The notes below the pieces were generated by a model. That model made no database searches, had not been told where the DNA came from, and saw only the letters and a program-made list of their open reading frames with translations. Position numbers and translations under genes: made by a program. This document shows positions 12,501-23,956 of a stretch of DNA of 40,166 nucleotides, piece after piece (the stretch's first letter is position 1; each line of letters begins with the position of its first letter). The DNA is from Laetiporus sulphureus 93-53 (Eukaryota; Basidiomycota; Agaricomycetes; Polyporales; Laetiporaceae): NCBI RefSeq assembly GCF_001632365.1, contig NW_024468544.1, positions 355,797-395,962 of the forward strand, read 5' to 3'.

Positions 12501-12645
12501 TTCCTTGATGCCTCGTACCAATGTACCTGGACGGCCGTATGTGGTCCTCATTCTCGCCGACATGGCATCTATGCATGAACGTTCAATACCTGCAATATGA
12601 CACACGTGCGACCAACAGACCATCAGCGTAGTATAGAGCCCGTAT
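9511..12645. other. 3.1-kb stretch without a recognisable gene
   Basis: Only short, mutually overlapping frames on both strands are seen, none with recognisable domains. A cysteine/histidine-containing frame on the minus strand near 10421-10182 and a plus frame at 10504-10803 show no family features. The only structure noted is a two-unit 75-bp repeat at 11664-11813. It may be promoter and subterminal DNA of the TNP2 element plus intergenic sequence. Confidence 0.5.
11664..11813. repeat. Two-unit imperfect 75-bp tandem repeat
   Basis: Two adjacent copies share GATGCAACCGCG (11693 and 11768) and similar flanks (GGTTCTCACCGG against GGTGCTCACTAT, and GGTTCAA in both). The period is exactly 75 bp, so both strands keep a repeated open frame (KRSxMQPRG on plus). 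No function is evident. Confidence 0.55.
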
Positions 12646-14293
12646 CTATTTCGCATCTGGCTGGCGAATGCTGAGCAGCTTGCATTCTATGCGTTTATCC
12701 CATAGTCAAAGTACAGTTCTCGATTTCTCAGCATGCCTACTTACGAAAGAAGAGAGTACTATTGGGTGGGATCGCGTCGTGTTCGCGATCTCCGAAACCT
12801 AGCGTTGGAGGTACCTTGATCAACCGCTCGCCTCCAATTTTCATACCAATGATGCCGCTATCAATCGCTGTGAATGATTTTGTCAGCTCTGCGATGGTTA
12901 TCACACACCTGAACCTGTACCAACCAGGCAGGATGAAGCCTTGTCCCAAAGTGATCTCCGCCTTCACAAACTGACAGTCGAACCATCAGTGCAACGGAGA
13001 CTTTCAAACGTTCAAGACAAACCGGTGTTCCTTCCATGCTAGATTGTACTGTGACCTCGTTTGCTAGCTGAAGCCGATACCACATCGAGATTTCATCCCC
13101 TCGAGCCGCACGTAGCGCCCCTGAACCGACTTTGTGATCCTTGATCACGGCCTCATTGAATAGCGGCACGGCCGGCTGCACGTAATGCGTATGTCCTTCC
13201 GCTTGCAGATTCTTGGTGCTCGTGGCCGATCGACGAGGTGCGCCCAGCAGCGACTTCACCGGAATCGGTGAGGCTGCAATGGACGACTCTGAGCTGGAAT
13301 CTCCTGTCGTTTCAGTTGAACTTGCAATGCGCTACTCCGGGTTCAGAATAGCATTTTTATCACTCGGGGCACCCGGCACTCACAGCACGCTTTGCGCCAA
13401 CTACCGTAGGTGATGCCGCAAAAGGGCTGCACCCAAATTGATGCGAAATTGCCTTCCTTGGCGAAGAGCCTCTTATTGAACTTGCAGAAGGAATGGCATC
13501 CACCTCGTGATGAGCAATGGAATGCAGACTGCTCGTAGGCACAAACAGTGGCTCGACCCTAGCGCGCTTTTTACCTTGAGGCGTGCTGGAAGGCTCTGCA
13601 CACGATGACCTGGTTTTGACTTTATCAGTATACGGACAGGACGTTTGAGGGAGTTTCTCACAGCTTCTCCGCTAGAGCGGGAATCAAAGATGTTCCAGTG
13701 ATATTTTCTCGTGAGATTGCTGGAAGTCAGATGAGCAGAGTGCTTCATCGGATTGGACGAGCAGTGCTAGCACACCTATGTAATTTCCTGACAGGCATAC
13801 AGAGCTGGTACGTTTTTGATAAGGGACGATAATAACATCTGGAGCGTGCTTTACCTCTTTCCAATGACCTCAAATGCAATATAATCATTCTCAACCAGTG
13901 TGATCTCGAGAAGGTGGTGCTCGACCTGGAAGAACTGAGACAGTGCCGTTGGAGGAGATTGCAATAAACCAATATACCTCGCGAGAAATAAGCGTAAAGA
14001 GAATCACGCGCTCAATCTTGTTCGACGAATTCAAGATAGGAGAGACCACACCGGACTGTTTGAGGGGCATCATCCAGAGCGAAGTCCGACTATGAGTGTG
14101 TGCAATGGAGGTAGCATCGTCTACGATAAGGGCGGCATTCGTGATGCGCAAGTTGACATGTTCCGGAATGAGAAAAGTGGTGCGGCCAGGTCGCAAGGTG
14201 GCACCCCTACAATTAGAGCATCAGTGATGCCTCTAGGTTCATAGAAATGCACGCAGGATCAAACCAAGACGAGATAACGTGGCCAACAGACAT
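12646..14293 (-). CDS. FPR4: Nucleolar FKBP-type peptidyl-prolyl isomerase (FPR3/FPR4-like), multi-exon
   Basis: The product is a prolyl cis-trans isomerase with an N-terminal nucleoplasmin-like domain and a C-terminal FKBP domain. This is the layout of fungal Fpr3/Fpr4, which act on histones and rDNA chromatin in the nucleolus. Exon 1 (14293-14265) starts MSVGHVISSW and joins by a 58-nt intron (14264-14207) to GATLRPGRTTFLIPE and VNLRITNAAL, the typical start of this domain. Later exons give KIER, then LEITLVENDYIAFEVIGK and SGNYI. A basic, serine-rich linker follows (KKRARVE near 13560). The FKBP part reads VIKDHKVGSGA, EGTP joined by an intron to FVKAEITLGQGFILPGW, then IGMKIGGERLIKVPP and IPPNSTLFF. 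The last exon is uncertain; an 88-nt intron (12744-12657) leads to a TAG at 12648-12646. The usual FD pair after the first beta strands is VQ here, so catalysis may be weak. Exons look open, unlike the kinase gene further right. Confidence 0.82.
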
Positions 14294-17200
14294 GATGGAG
14301 AGAAAGCGACGTCGTCGAGGGTCAGCACACGTCAGATTGACTTTTATTCCCAGGACAGAGTCATGCAGAGGCATCCGCTTATTCACCGCCTCGTATAGAA
14401 GACAATGTGCGATAGATGCCATACAGGAGAAAAAAAAGTCGATTCACTGCTCCGAAGAGAAGACAATGAGTCATCCCACAACTATCGTAGGCACGTGATC
14501 AGATCAGATCACCATAAACAGGAGAACGCCTGCAAGCAGAGCACGAAGAGGAGACTGGTCACAACGGATTAACTAATGGCGAGGCTTCCTGTGAAACTAG
14601 CCAGAGTCCATGCACGTTGGATATGTGGCGGCTCTGCGATCCCATCGTTCCAAAGGCGCCGATGTTCAAATCGCTGCCAATGAACCGTCTTTTCGAGTCG
14701 CCGGCGATGCACGTCAGTTGCAGGGTGTCCGATGTTATATCACTAGGCCAGGAGAAAGATATGCAGTATAGTGCATTGTAGCTAATGTGCCAGCAGCATG
14801 AAGAGGAACATGCGGCTTGGCAGGTGCCGAGAGGGGTGCAATCAGAGCAGATAGCTCATCGAGGAGGAATACCACATGCGCGGAACACCACTGTTGATAC
14901 GACACCGAGAGCCCGTCAGTCAACAGAGATACTACGACCAAACAGCACACGTACGAGGCTCTGAGCTTCGCGAACGGGATGTGGCGATAAGTAGACCAAT
15001 GCCTACAATCTGCATACGGCCGTTAGACTCCTACGGGGATGTGTTTGGGCTAGATGACTTAAAATGCAATGGGATAGACGACTCGAAATGCAATGTGCAC
15101 TCATCAACCTGACTTTCGAACGTTCATGGATGCCTCAGTGCTGCTATCAAATCGTCATTTCTAGTCCGCAATAAGCTCCATGTCGGTTCTCCCCCAATCG
15201 AGGCAAATGCTTCCACTAGAGCACTCACCGACAGGCTTACGACCGACTCTTTACTTGCAGGTCAGCAATAATGCGCTAGAGGTACATCAGAGCGATTCGG
15301 CTGGCGTGATTCGGCTGGCGTAGTGCTATGAACGAAGTCGACATGATAACGAGACTTGTGCTACAGCGAATATGTCAAACGGGTGTTTGACAGGAGCTAC
15401 GGTGACAGACGTCGATGGCACGCTCAATGTGGGTAGACTCGCACGGGCGGCGCGTGATTGGCCACGACATCGCTCTGAGTCCTTCCCAGGCTATTCGTGC
15501 CAAACATGGCTGGCGGTCATCATTTCCAGTGATTTCTATCGCAGAGATCGCGGACGCGTTCTCTGGTTGGGGCTACGCAATCGGCCATGAGCAAGTCGCG
15601 CGCCTGACGCCTCAATGCCTTGCTATCTTCAAGTAGGACGCCACTTAATGCGCGGTATAATGCCCGTCTTGTGTAGCGTCCCGGACACTATGTCCTCGAT
15701 TACCAACATACAGAATGAGCGCAACATGGAGTTTTGGAGAATGGAGGTGGCTGACTAAGACGGTGCCCTCTTGCGGTGTCTTGCCCCGTCTGCTCCTTGA
15801 AGGTACATAGTTTCGCCCCAGGATCCTTCTCGCTCGAGCTCGCAACTCCACACAGGTCAGGACCGAGGGTAACCCTGATGATCGATGCTGTGTGCTGAAA
15901 GGGCGTGTTAATCGTGGACAACGTCTCGTTACACCGACGTGAACACGGGCACGGAGCTGACCGCTGAGGCGGAGAATGCGCAGAGAAGGCACACCAATTA
16001 TTTGTGTGTGCCTCGGCATGCATTATCGTGGATGACATCATTCTTAGGTATTCTCGTCGTCGACAGCAGGCTTTCCGACCCTGATCTTGCCATTTTCTTC
16101 CAGCGAAAACTGTTACTCGACGTGTAGTGAAGCGGATGTCTAATGCTGTTCCCACCCAGAGCATGTCTCCATGCTACCGAGAATTCATGCATCCAGATGC
16201 GACGAGCGAGAGTGCCGATGAAATTTTAGATGTGAGCCTCTCTCATTCACTCTCGTTCCAGACATTCATGCTAGGTCGGTGTTGCTGTCGTAGGAAGTGT
16301 ATACTCCACGACAGTCCATTCAACTATCAGCTGATAGAGGCGGAGGTGTGGTATTGCCTCGATCCCCATATCAACGAAGAGAAGCAGAAAGGGGATTGCA
16401 TACGGGTAAGATGGTGTACGCACAGTGGGAAAAGGTTGTTTAACTAGGTGATCAGGCCTCGCGCTGAATACAAATGGCCAGTTTGACATGCGCTTGTTCT
16501 CTACGGTATGACTTGAACGAGTAGGATGTGAATGAGAAAGCGTAACTTATCCCCCCCACCTCGAGCAAGAACTCCGCACAGCATCGCAGCATCATCTGGC
16601 CCGACCTCGTGTAGGATGCATCAGAATGGAACGAGCCAAGCCCTTCGATGTACCTTCTTTTTTCTAGATCGCTGCGGGTCCTTCCTAAGCACCATTTGCA
16701 TGGTGAGGACATTCTGCTCCATGCGACAGCGGTGATATTTCCAGGCAAGACCTCGCATTTGCGGCCCAATAGATTGCCATACAGCCAGCCTTCTGACATC
16801 CCATGATTGCATCAAAATCATTCGCACCCGTGCTATGTGGAAGCAATTCTCATGCGGTATTCTCATCTGACGGTGGGCCTTCTTCGTTGCCTTCGCAAGA
16901 CTCCCGGTTATCGACAGCATGCATATGAAACTTCGCAATAATTCTGTGCATGGTAGGAACGGAGACGAAGAAGGTTCCAGGCCCGATGGAGAAGACCTCC
17001 AAAAACAGTCGAACGGATTGAGGTTCTGGACGACTGATGGCGGCACTCCGAGGCGTGTATTGTCGTCCACCTAGAGATACGTGGATGCGCTGTTGGCAAG
17101 GGATATATACATACATGATTTGTATTTTATGTCCGGAAATCAAGCATTGCTGATTCTGCACGCGCCTTCTCGTAGCCGCAGCGATCTCGTTTCCGTCATA

Positions 17201-17309
17201 CTATCTATCTGATTGGGGTTGAAAACGCGGTCGCGGCATGTGCTCATGTGCATTCTCTCTCAATGCTATAAGGCCATCAATCTGATGGTGCCACACGGTC
17301 ATTTGACTC
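14294..17309. other. 3-kb stretch without a supported gene
   Basis: Short frames occur on both strands. The longest are minus 17070-16621 (149 codons, no recognisable domain), minus 16164-15700 and plus 16127-16447. None shows a family motif, convincing splice pattern or one-sided coding bias by eye. The right end must include the promoter of the gene starting at 17310. Confidence 0.45.
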
Positions 17310-18961
17310 ATGATGCCGTCCAATCTCCCTGACGAGGCTGAGCTATTGGAAAGGCTAGAGGACCTCTTTCTATCTGCTGTTACCGTGCATGTCGAGCGAT
17401 CGCATTCGGGCAATAAGGTTCGATTGTATCCTGAAGAGATTCGGGTGCTATTATCGGATTTCTTACGTGCAATTGCAGACCCTGAGCAAGCAGAACTAAT
17501 TGATGCACTATTGGACGAAATTCTACCCATCGACATCCTGCAAGGGGCACTATATGATGCATCTTTCATGCTACATCGCTCTCTGACGAAGTGGCACTCA
17601 CTGCATGGCCCTGTAAACCACTTGCTGGTGGACGCCGACACTCCAATATTTGACAATGCTCATAGAAGCCATGTCTCCAGCGACGACAGTGGCCAGGACT
17701 GCGATATTTTCATCGGAGATGCGCCCAATTTAGGTAATTGTCCACCGGATAGCATAACGATGAACACAGCTAAATGTCAACTATTTTTTCAGGTCATCAT
17801 CACGTTGTTCTAAGAAGGCTTAGGGATATAGATGCCACAATTGCGTATTTGAATGCCACAGCAACCGATATACAACTAAGTATGAATGAGCGGGAAGAAG
17901 ATATGGAGGCCAATCGTCAGGAGACGAAAAGGCGTCTGAAACGGATTGATAACGACCTGGTCGGTTAGCGTCTCGCGTATCTATCCCATCATTCTCACAA
18001 TGCAAATGACGAAGCAGCGTCAACTATCAAAACTCAACACTGTGACCTGCGCTGTGGATGCGATAAGTGACCGAGTTGGAGAGCTCGAAAGCTCCGTTCG
18101 CTCGATACGCAAGGCCTTAAAACTATTGCAGGGTGCGTTGTCTTGGAAGATCTGCGCATAATGGTAACCGATACAGACTCACCGTAGACGGCAACACATA
18201 TCACACTGTATGCAATTCTGGCTCACATACTGAAGCATGCATTGCAACTTGCATCTCTTCGCCACTATCGACTGGGTGTTCTATTAAGAACCCTTCCGTT
18301 GGCATGGCTGGACTGAGCGATGCGATTCACACTCTGAGGAACTCGGCTCAGAATGCTCGTGATACCTCCATGAGAAATTATGAACTTTTCTCTGAGGAAC
18401 TTGCGGTGCGTCCTCCGATAGTCAATTCAAGACCGAAAACAATGTACAATCTTTGAGCAGAACGTTGAGGTTGTGGGCGATTCTCGACTGTTATTCGTTC
18501 CCCAATGCTTACAGCCTACGCCATACGTTCCCATGCATGATGTCAGCGTCGACGTGACTGACGAATCAATACAAACCTCGAAATGCAATTACCCCTCTCA
18601 GAAGCCGGTAAGTCACCCTTCACCATAGCGTGCGGCTACTAGTGAATAGATTCTGAGGAAGAAATATGATAAACCACAGCCGGAGGATCGCCAACATTGC
18701 CAGAATGCCCCAGTTGCTCAGCGAACTCGCAACCCAAGCAGGGTATCACCAATCGGCGCTGAGTTGTACGGAACTACACCTGCTACATCTTCCGCGAAGA
18801 CTTCTTTCATAGCTGTGGTAGGTCTCTGCCATCATGAGTTGAAAACAGGCTCTGCAACAGTTGATTGTACAGACTTATCACTCATCTGTGATCGATGCAT
18901 TTTGCACTATTCCAAAACGCTTGCAGATGTACTTCGTGGAAAACCTTTATCTGCCTGGTAG
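17310..18961 (+). CDS. Hypothetical coiled-coil protein, six exons
   Basis: I do not recognise this family. A spliced model is open throughout: 17310-17733, 17793-17959, 18018-18132, 18188-18405, 18461-18607 and 18650-18961. The exon lengths sum to 1383 nt (460 residues plus stop), and each join keeps frame with GT-AG sites and introns of 42-59 nt. Exon 1 starts with two ATG codons and is helical and acidic (EAELLERLEDLF). Exons 2-3 are rich in charged heptads, predicted to form a coiled coil (EREEDMEANRQETKRR, VGELESSVRSIRKALKLL). The middle has scattered cysteines. The C-terminal exon is basic and Ser/Pro-rich, then ends with a Cys/His-containing segment (VGLCHHELK, DLSLICDRCILHY) that may bind zinc. 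The 42-nt fifth intron is short and is the weakest join. Confidence 0.62.
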
Positions 18962-19597
18962 TAACTATGTGGGCAGCTATTGCACCCTGTATGTGCTCGG
19001 TTTCGGATGGCTTCTAACAGAGATAATTTGACACCATGGGAATTTACAGATGCGATGGAGAAAACGTGCATCGCAAACTGACTTCAGTGCTTTACATCTA
19101 CTACAGGCGACTGCAAATGTCATCGATCTCAACGCTCGCATGTGCATGTGGCGCACTGCAAAGTGCATCAATGCTGCACATTGGTGCTTTCATGATAGGA
19201 TCAGTCACAATTCTGTACATCTGGGATGTTATCACGATTCTCAGGTCAAGTATGACATCTGTAGCTCCCGAGGGCTTCCATACTTTGTAGCTGATGGACC
19301 ACGTCTCATACGCCTCCGTGCACACGATACGTATCGAGCCATTCCATAATAAACAATGCAATGAGTATGAGGGCTCACGGCAAACAGGTCAGGTCCCGTG
19401 CTGAGTGCCAATGTGGGTGCGATTACGAGCCTCTATTGTTCCACATTCAGCGACGGGAACCAATAACATGCAGAGTCGCTGGATCGTCGAGTGCAGTGGC
19501 CCCGTGACCCTCGTGCACACAGATGATGGCAGCCTCGCGATCACTCATCGCCTTGGAGATCTTGAAGGAAACGCTGATAACGATGGGAGCATAAGGA
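18962..19597. other. Gap between two convergent genes
   Basis: A plus frame at 19050-19349 is open but shows no recognisable domain and no secure link to the gene before it. Both 3' untranslated regions must lie here, since the neighbours are transcribed towards each other. Confidence 0.4.
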
Positions 19598-22159
19598 TCA
19601 GCAACGTATGTAGACGCCGAACGGGATCAGCACATGCACCTGCGCATCCTCAGCAAGCCTCTCGTCGCTCACGTGTTCACTCTGTCGTCCAAGAGATATG
19701 CCGTACCGTAACAGTTGTTCCAAAAGGTATTGGTCGATGCTTGCTTCGTTATCGTTCACCGACGGAGAAGGTGTCTCTGCCGGTGGAGGAGGCTGTGAAG
19801 CTGGTTGAATCCCTTTCATCAGTCCGACGCACGTTCCCAATAGCTTAAGAGTCACTTACCGGCCTGCATCATCAGCCATTCCTGCCTCAGCAACTGCGGA
19901 ATCGTCATGCGGCATTTAGGATCCCGCTTAAGACAGCTCTGCATGTCCCCAATGATGGCTTCCGGTACGGGGACTGCTATGGGCTTTTCCGGATCAGGAG
20001 GATGAAGTAAAGACACGCTCTCGGGGAATATGATGAGATGCGAGGCGTCGAGTATGGCTTGCATCTTGTGGATCATGGACAAATGATAAAATGGTGGCTT
20101 CCCATACACCATCTGGAACAAGATGCAGCCCAGAGACCATACGTCACTGGGCCGGCCAACTTTGAGTTTGTAATTACCACTGGGGGTTTGGATGGCTTTG
20201 GGCGACATATAGTTGACGGTGCCAATCTGCGTCGACATCAGCAACCACCCGGACATGGAACAGCTGTGGGACGATTCGTACTTGGTAGTCACGATGAATG
20301 TTTGTGGTGTCGTTCGCGATGGCCTTCGCAATACTGAAGTCAATAAGCTTTAGCTGACCACGGACGAGTACAAAGTTAGCAGGCTTGAGATCTGAGTGAA
20401 CAACTTTCTCTTCATGAATAATATGGACGGCTTGCAACATCTGCAATTCGGGGGTATGGTGAGCATTTAGGCACATTGAAGCAGTTATTCTCACTGACTT
20501 GTTTCCAATAATATGCTATCCACACTGGATCCAGAGGGTACCTTTGCTGTTCCTGCAATAATTTCGCCAGATCTAGTAGGCGACGTGTGAATTTGCTAGC
20601 TTCTTTCGCGAATGGCACGGACACTCACCAATCTCACCATACTCCATCACAAGCAACAGATGGCCTCTCGACCCATGAGGCCCAGGCTTGACCTCGCTAT
20701 CGATGAGCCTGATGATGCGATTGTTGCCTGAGAGGCGCCTCAGAAATGATACTTCATTCATATAGCTGATCATTGTTTCTCTGTCAGTCTTCTCGAGTGC
20801 AACCCGCTTGATTGCGAAGATCTCGCTTGCCGGACTGATTACGCGGTACACGCGAGATGACCCGCCCTTGCCTATCACATCAAGGCGGGTGTATGACTTC
20901 TTATTGACCTGTACGCCAAGATCACATCAATTAATGTACGCACCAAGCCCAGCTGCACGACATACGATGATAGTATGCCATCGCGTGTCAGAGCCGGGCA
21001 TAACGCTTGGCGCTGATATTGCTGCTGCTATCGAAGCTGGCTGTGCGTGTTGAGATGAAGGGAGGCTCGCAGACTCACTAACCGGCTGTGACCTCGACCC
21101 ATATGCGATGTCTTGATCCCAGTCTCCCCTGTCACCATCAGCGAACGATCGACCAGCTGAAGGTGCCTCCGGTTCCAACACTGTGGCTGTCATGCTCGTC
21201 GCGAGCATGTCCGACGAAGAAGGTCCACACATTCCCATAGAGGTTCCTGGTCGCAGAGAGGCTTGTTGAAGCTGCAAATTCGATAAAGCAGACACTTCTG
21301 GCTCCGTCTTCGCTTTCACGGACGCACCGAGGCTCATAGAACGACGTGGCCTGGCATGACGTTTGTGCTGCCGCAGCCACGGATCAAGTGTACTGCTCTC
21401 CTCAGTGTCCGGGCCCTCTACGACTTTCTCGAGGTTCCTATTCAAGGAGCGCGTAGAATGGAAGGGGATGGAGGAGCGCAGCGATGGTCTTTGTGCGTTG
21501 TTGCCGTTGTTATGCTTTTCCTCCTCAACGGCTTGAGGTTCGGATCAGAGGAGAGCCTCCGCCTCCCGGAGTTCTTCTCGTTTGACATGGCATGCTCCAC
21601 CCATTCTGCGTGCAGGGTCACTTCCGATAGACGGCCGCGCAAGGATTGACCGAACAGAAGACAACGCGGAGGATGCAGTTCTTTGGGGAGAGCGTGGTGC
21701 ATGGACCAGAGTGCGTTCAGACGAGCTCAGCAGGCTCTCAGATTGAACGAGGGGCAACGAATCTGAACATGAGTTAAGTAGGGAACGTCTGCTACCTCCA
21801 ACTCTGGGAGACTGTTTCAGAGTGGGAGGCAGATCCTGTGTGGAAGTCTTGGGGGAACCCTTGGATATCCTTTTATAATTACCTTCCGAATCCATTTTAT
21901 ACGAGAAAGAAACATCATAGATTGAAATATCCGACACTGCATCGGACAGCGCAGGAGACGCATCGGCATCGGCATCAACGTTCGTCGTATGCGGAGGTGT
22001 CGGGGGTGGCTCAGCGCATGAAGTGGCATCAGCGTCAACGGTCGTCGGTGGCAGAGTTGTCGGGGGTGGCTCAGTGCATGAAGGAGAGGCAAGCATCGCT
22101 AATGGCACACTTGGAAGAAACTTTTCCGAGCTTTGAAGCGAAATGGTCGCGGAGAACAT
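19598..22159 (-). pseudogene. MPS1: MPS1/TTK-type spindle-checkpoint kinase, with internal stop and altered catalytic motifs
   Basis: Mps1 is a dual-specificity kinase of the spindle assembly checkpoint and spindle-pole duplication. The model is a long N-terminal exon (22159-20966), then 20908-20629, 20572-20499, 20440-20282, 20226-19860 and 19812-19598, joined by canonical introns of 47-58 nt. The five exons from 20908 on total 1095 nt, all in frame. The kinase domain has the glycine loop IGKGGSSRVYRV, lysine motif FAIKRV, catalytic HSDLKPANF and VGRPSDVWSLGCI, all diagnostic of Mps1. The C-terminus has the family-typical NEASIDQYLLEQLLRYG. The N-terminal exon is low-complexity (Ser/Pro, EPPPTP repeats), as usual. 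Three oddities: an in-frame TGA at 21547-21545, DFG changed to DFS, and the SPE-equivalent motif changed to SPK. The last two are G-to-A changes. Probably a decaying second copy, since Mps1 is essential. Confidence 0.88.
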
Positions 22160-22599
22160 GCAACTTCAAACTCGACGAGATTCTCACCTCTCGAATCAGA
22201 GTTTGATGCACCATTTTCATGGTCGAGTTTTGAGCATAGTTTTAAACATGTATCGAACCCTTGCTGTACAAAACTATCTAGTTTTCTCCAGTCTCCGTGC
22301 TCGGTGTACATGATAGCATGAATCGATTGAGAGAAACGTGTACACGCGTGAAGCTGCCTCATAGTCATCTAGACCACCATATTTGCAATGTTCATACCAG
22401 CCTTGAACCTAAAGTTCTCCTTGCGGAGTCTGATGGAAGCCAGTATATCTTGCAAAATCGCTATCTTCACCTCATATGTCTTTTCCTCCTCCTCCAATTG
22501 ACGAATAGCTGTAGAGTGCTGGTTAGGATAGATGCACGTGAAGGGATTAATGGTGGTGAAATCAGCAGCTCCTACAGCTGAGTCTGCTTGGTAAACCTT
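22160..22599 (-). other. Region upstream of the MPS1-like exon; possible further 5' exons
   Basis: A minus frame at 22368-22099 encodes a segment with HGDWRKLDSFVQQGF, and upstream there is a charged helical stretch (EEEEKTYEVKIAILQ). A GTGAGAATC donor and a CTTCAAAG acceptor could link this to the MPS1-like gene, but the frame does not join cleanly. It may be the true 5' end of that gene or a remnant of another. Confidence 0.3.
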
Positions 22600-23956
22600 T
22601 CAGTATTGGGTCGGGCGAAGGATGGGGAAGGTCTCACCATTATTGACGTGAGTTTCAACCTGCTCACAAAAGGACGCTGGCGAAACCATGCTGCAGCCCT
22701 TACGAGAGAATTTGCACTCTGTGCACTGCCTCTTCCCTTTCAGCGGGATGCAATCTAAGTTCTTCCTGTAGCACCGGGTACACTGCTGTCGCCGTCCGCC
22801 TTTGGCGTCATCGCCGGAAATGTCGGCAGCGATGACAGCGAGTGCGTCAATAACTGTGCTGTCAGACTCGAAATCCGCCGGCGCATTTCGCTCGTTGATG
22901 GTAACGAGTGCGTGCTTGGAATCGGCGACGGCGGTGGCGGCATCCTTGCTGCTAGCTACCACTGGTAGGTTGCTGTCTGATGAAGGAGCGGGCTTCGCGT
23001 CTTTGCTGGGGGAGATCACGAAAACGTCAGTGAGGTCTAATTTACCACTCAGTATGGCATCAGCGGCCTACCTGCCACTAACGTTGAAATCAGGGATGCC
23101 TAGGGCAGGCTGTGTCTTCTTGTTCATAGAAACCGCAATCACAGGGGATGACACATTCGTGACGATGGCGGACTTCGCATCGGGGGTGATACGATCCGGC
23201 AGGCCACCGGAAGGAACCGCGTCATTCTCGACCGGTGCTCTCTCATTCGTCGTGGCCTTGGGCTCCATGTCCGCCGCAGCGTTTGCCGCAGTGGCAGATG
23301 GAGGATGAATCGGACCCTGTCACGGTACGTGGTCTTCACTGAACGGAATCGGGCGTTTTTGTTTCCACGCAGTTCGAATTGTGATGGGAGTCGGAGGTAA
23401 GAGGAATATTGGTTGAGTCGACATACTTAAGTCTTTCTCGATCTTTGACTCCTCATCAGACGAACATATGTTCGCTTTAGTAGCTGGCAGCTTCTCCTGT
23501 TCATCCAACAGGTCTTTAAGAGATATGAAGTGATGCTCTTCGATGTCAGCGTTGGTGAATGCGAGATCCACGGCGTCTCTCAGTGCCTGCTCTCCGAAGC
23601 GAGTCTTCAGGTCGGGGAGGAACGTCGTGCCCCACACATACCATGCAGGGGTTGCAAGGGGTTCGACGAAGGCCCGCACATTTTCGCAGATGTTGTTGAA
23701 ATCCACTCCAACCTTGTCTGCTCTGACCTCCTGAATCACCGTATCCTACATATCGCGTTAACCGAAGAATAATCAGTGTAATTGCACGCTCACTCACCAT
23801 CCTGACAATGAAGCCCTGGAACCAATCAATGAGATTCTGAGCTTCATTCTCGTCAGTCGGAGCCTTAGGCATCCGCTTGTAGTGCGCTGCTAACTTGTGA
23901 CGAGCTAGGAGAGCATCAGAAAGGCTGGTATACGGCGTCGCAGAGGAAATAGACAT
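22600..23956 (-). pseudogene. Hypothetical protein with C-terminal Zn2Cys6-like cysteine cluster, one internal stop
   Basis: The model has exons 23956-23798, 23745-23072 and 23005-22600, introns of 52 and 66 nt with consensus ends, and a total of 1239 nt, all in frame. The N-terminal half (start MSISSATPYTSLSDALLARH) is helical, with WFQGFIVRM and a segment around EPLATPAWYVWG. A low-complexity Ala/Ser/Asp linker follows. Near the C-terminus six cysteines are spaced C-x2-C-x6-C-x8-C-x2-C-x6-C (CTRCYRKNLDC then CTECKFSRKGC), matching the fungal Zn2Cys6 binuclear cluster. That cluster usually lies near the N-terminus of transcription factors, so its position here is unusual. An in-frame TGA at 23322-23320 is best explained as a mutated CGA. 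No regulatory middle domain is seen, so a role as a transcription factor is not established. Confidence 0.68.

Noticed and set aside
16621..17070. 149-codon minus-strand ORF
   Set aside because: No family features; a second overlapping frame (17161-16850) looks equally plausible and neither joins to further exons.
19405..19848. 147-codon plus-strand ORF
   Set aside because: It is antisense to the C-terminal exon of the MPS1-like gene, which carries a family-typical motif.
22802..23308. 168-codon plus-strand ORF
   Set aside because: It is antisense to the Zn2Cys6-like gene, whose exons, splice sites and cysteine pattern fit the minus strand.
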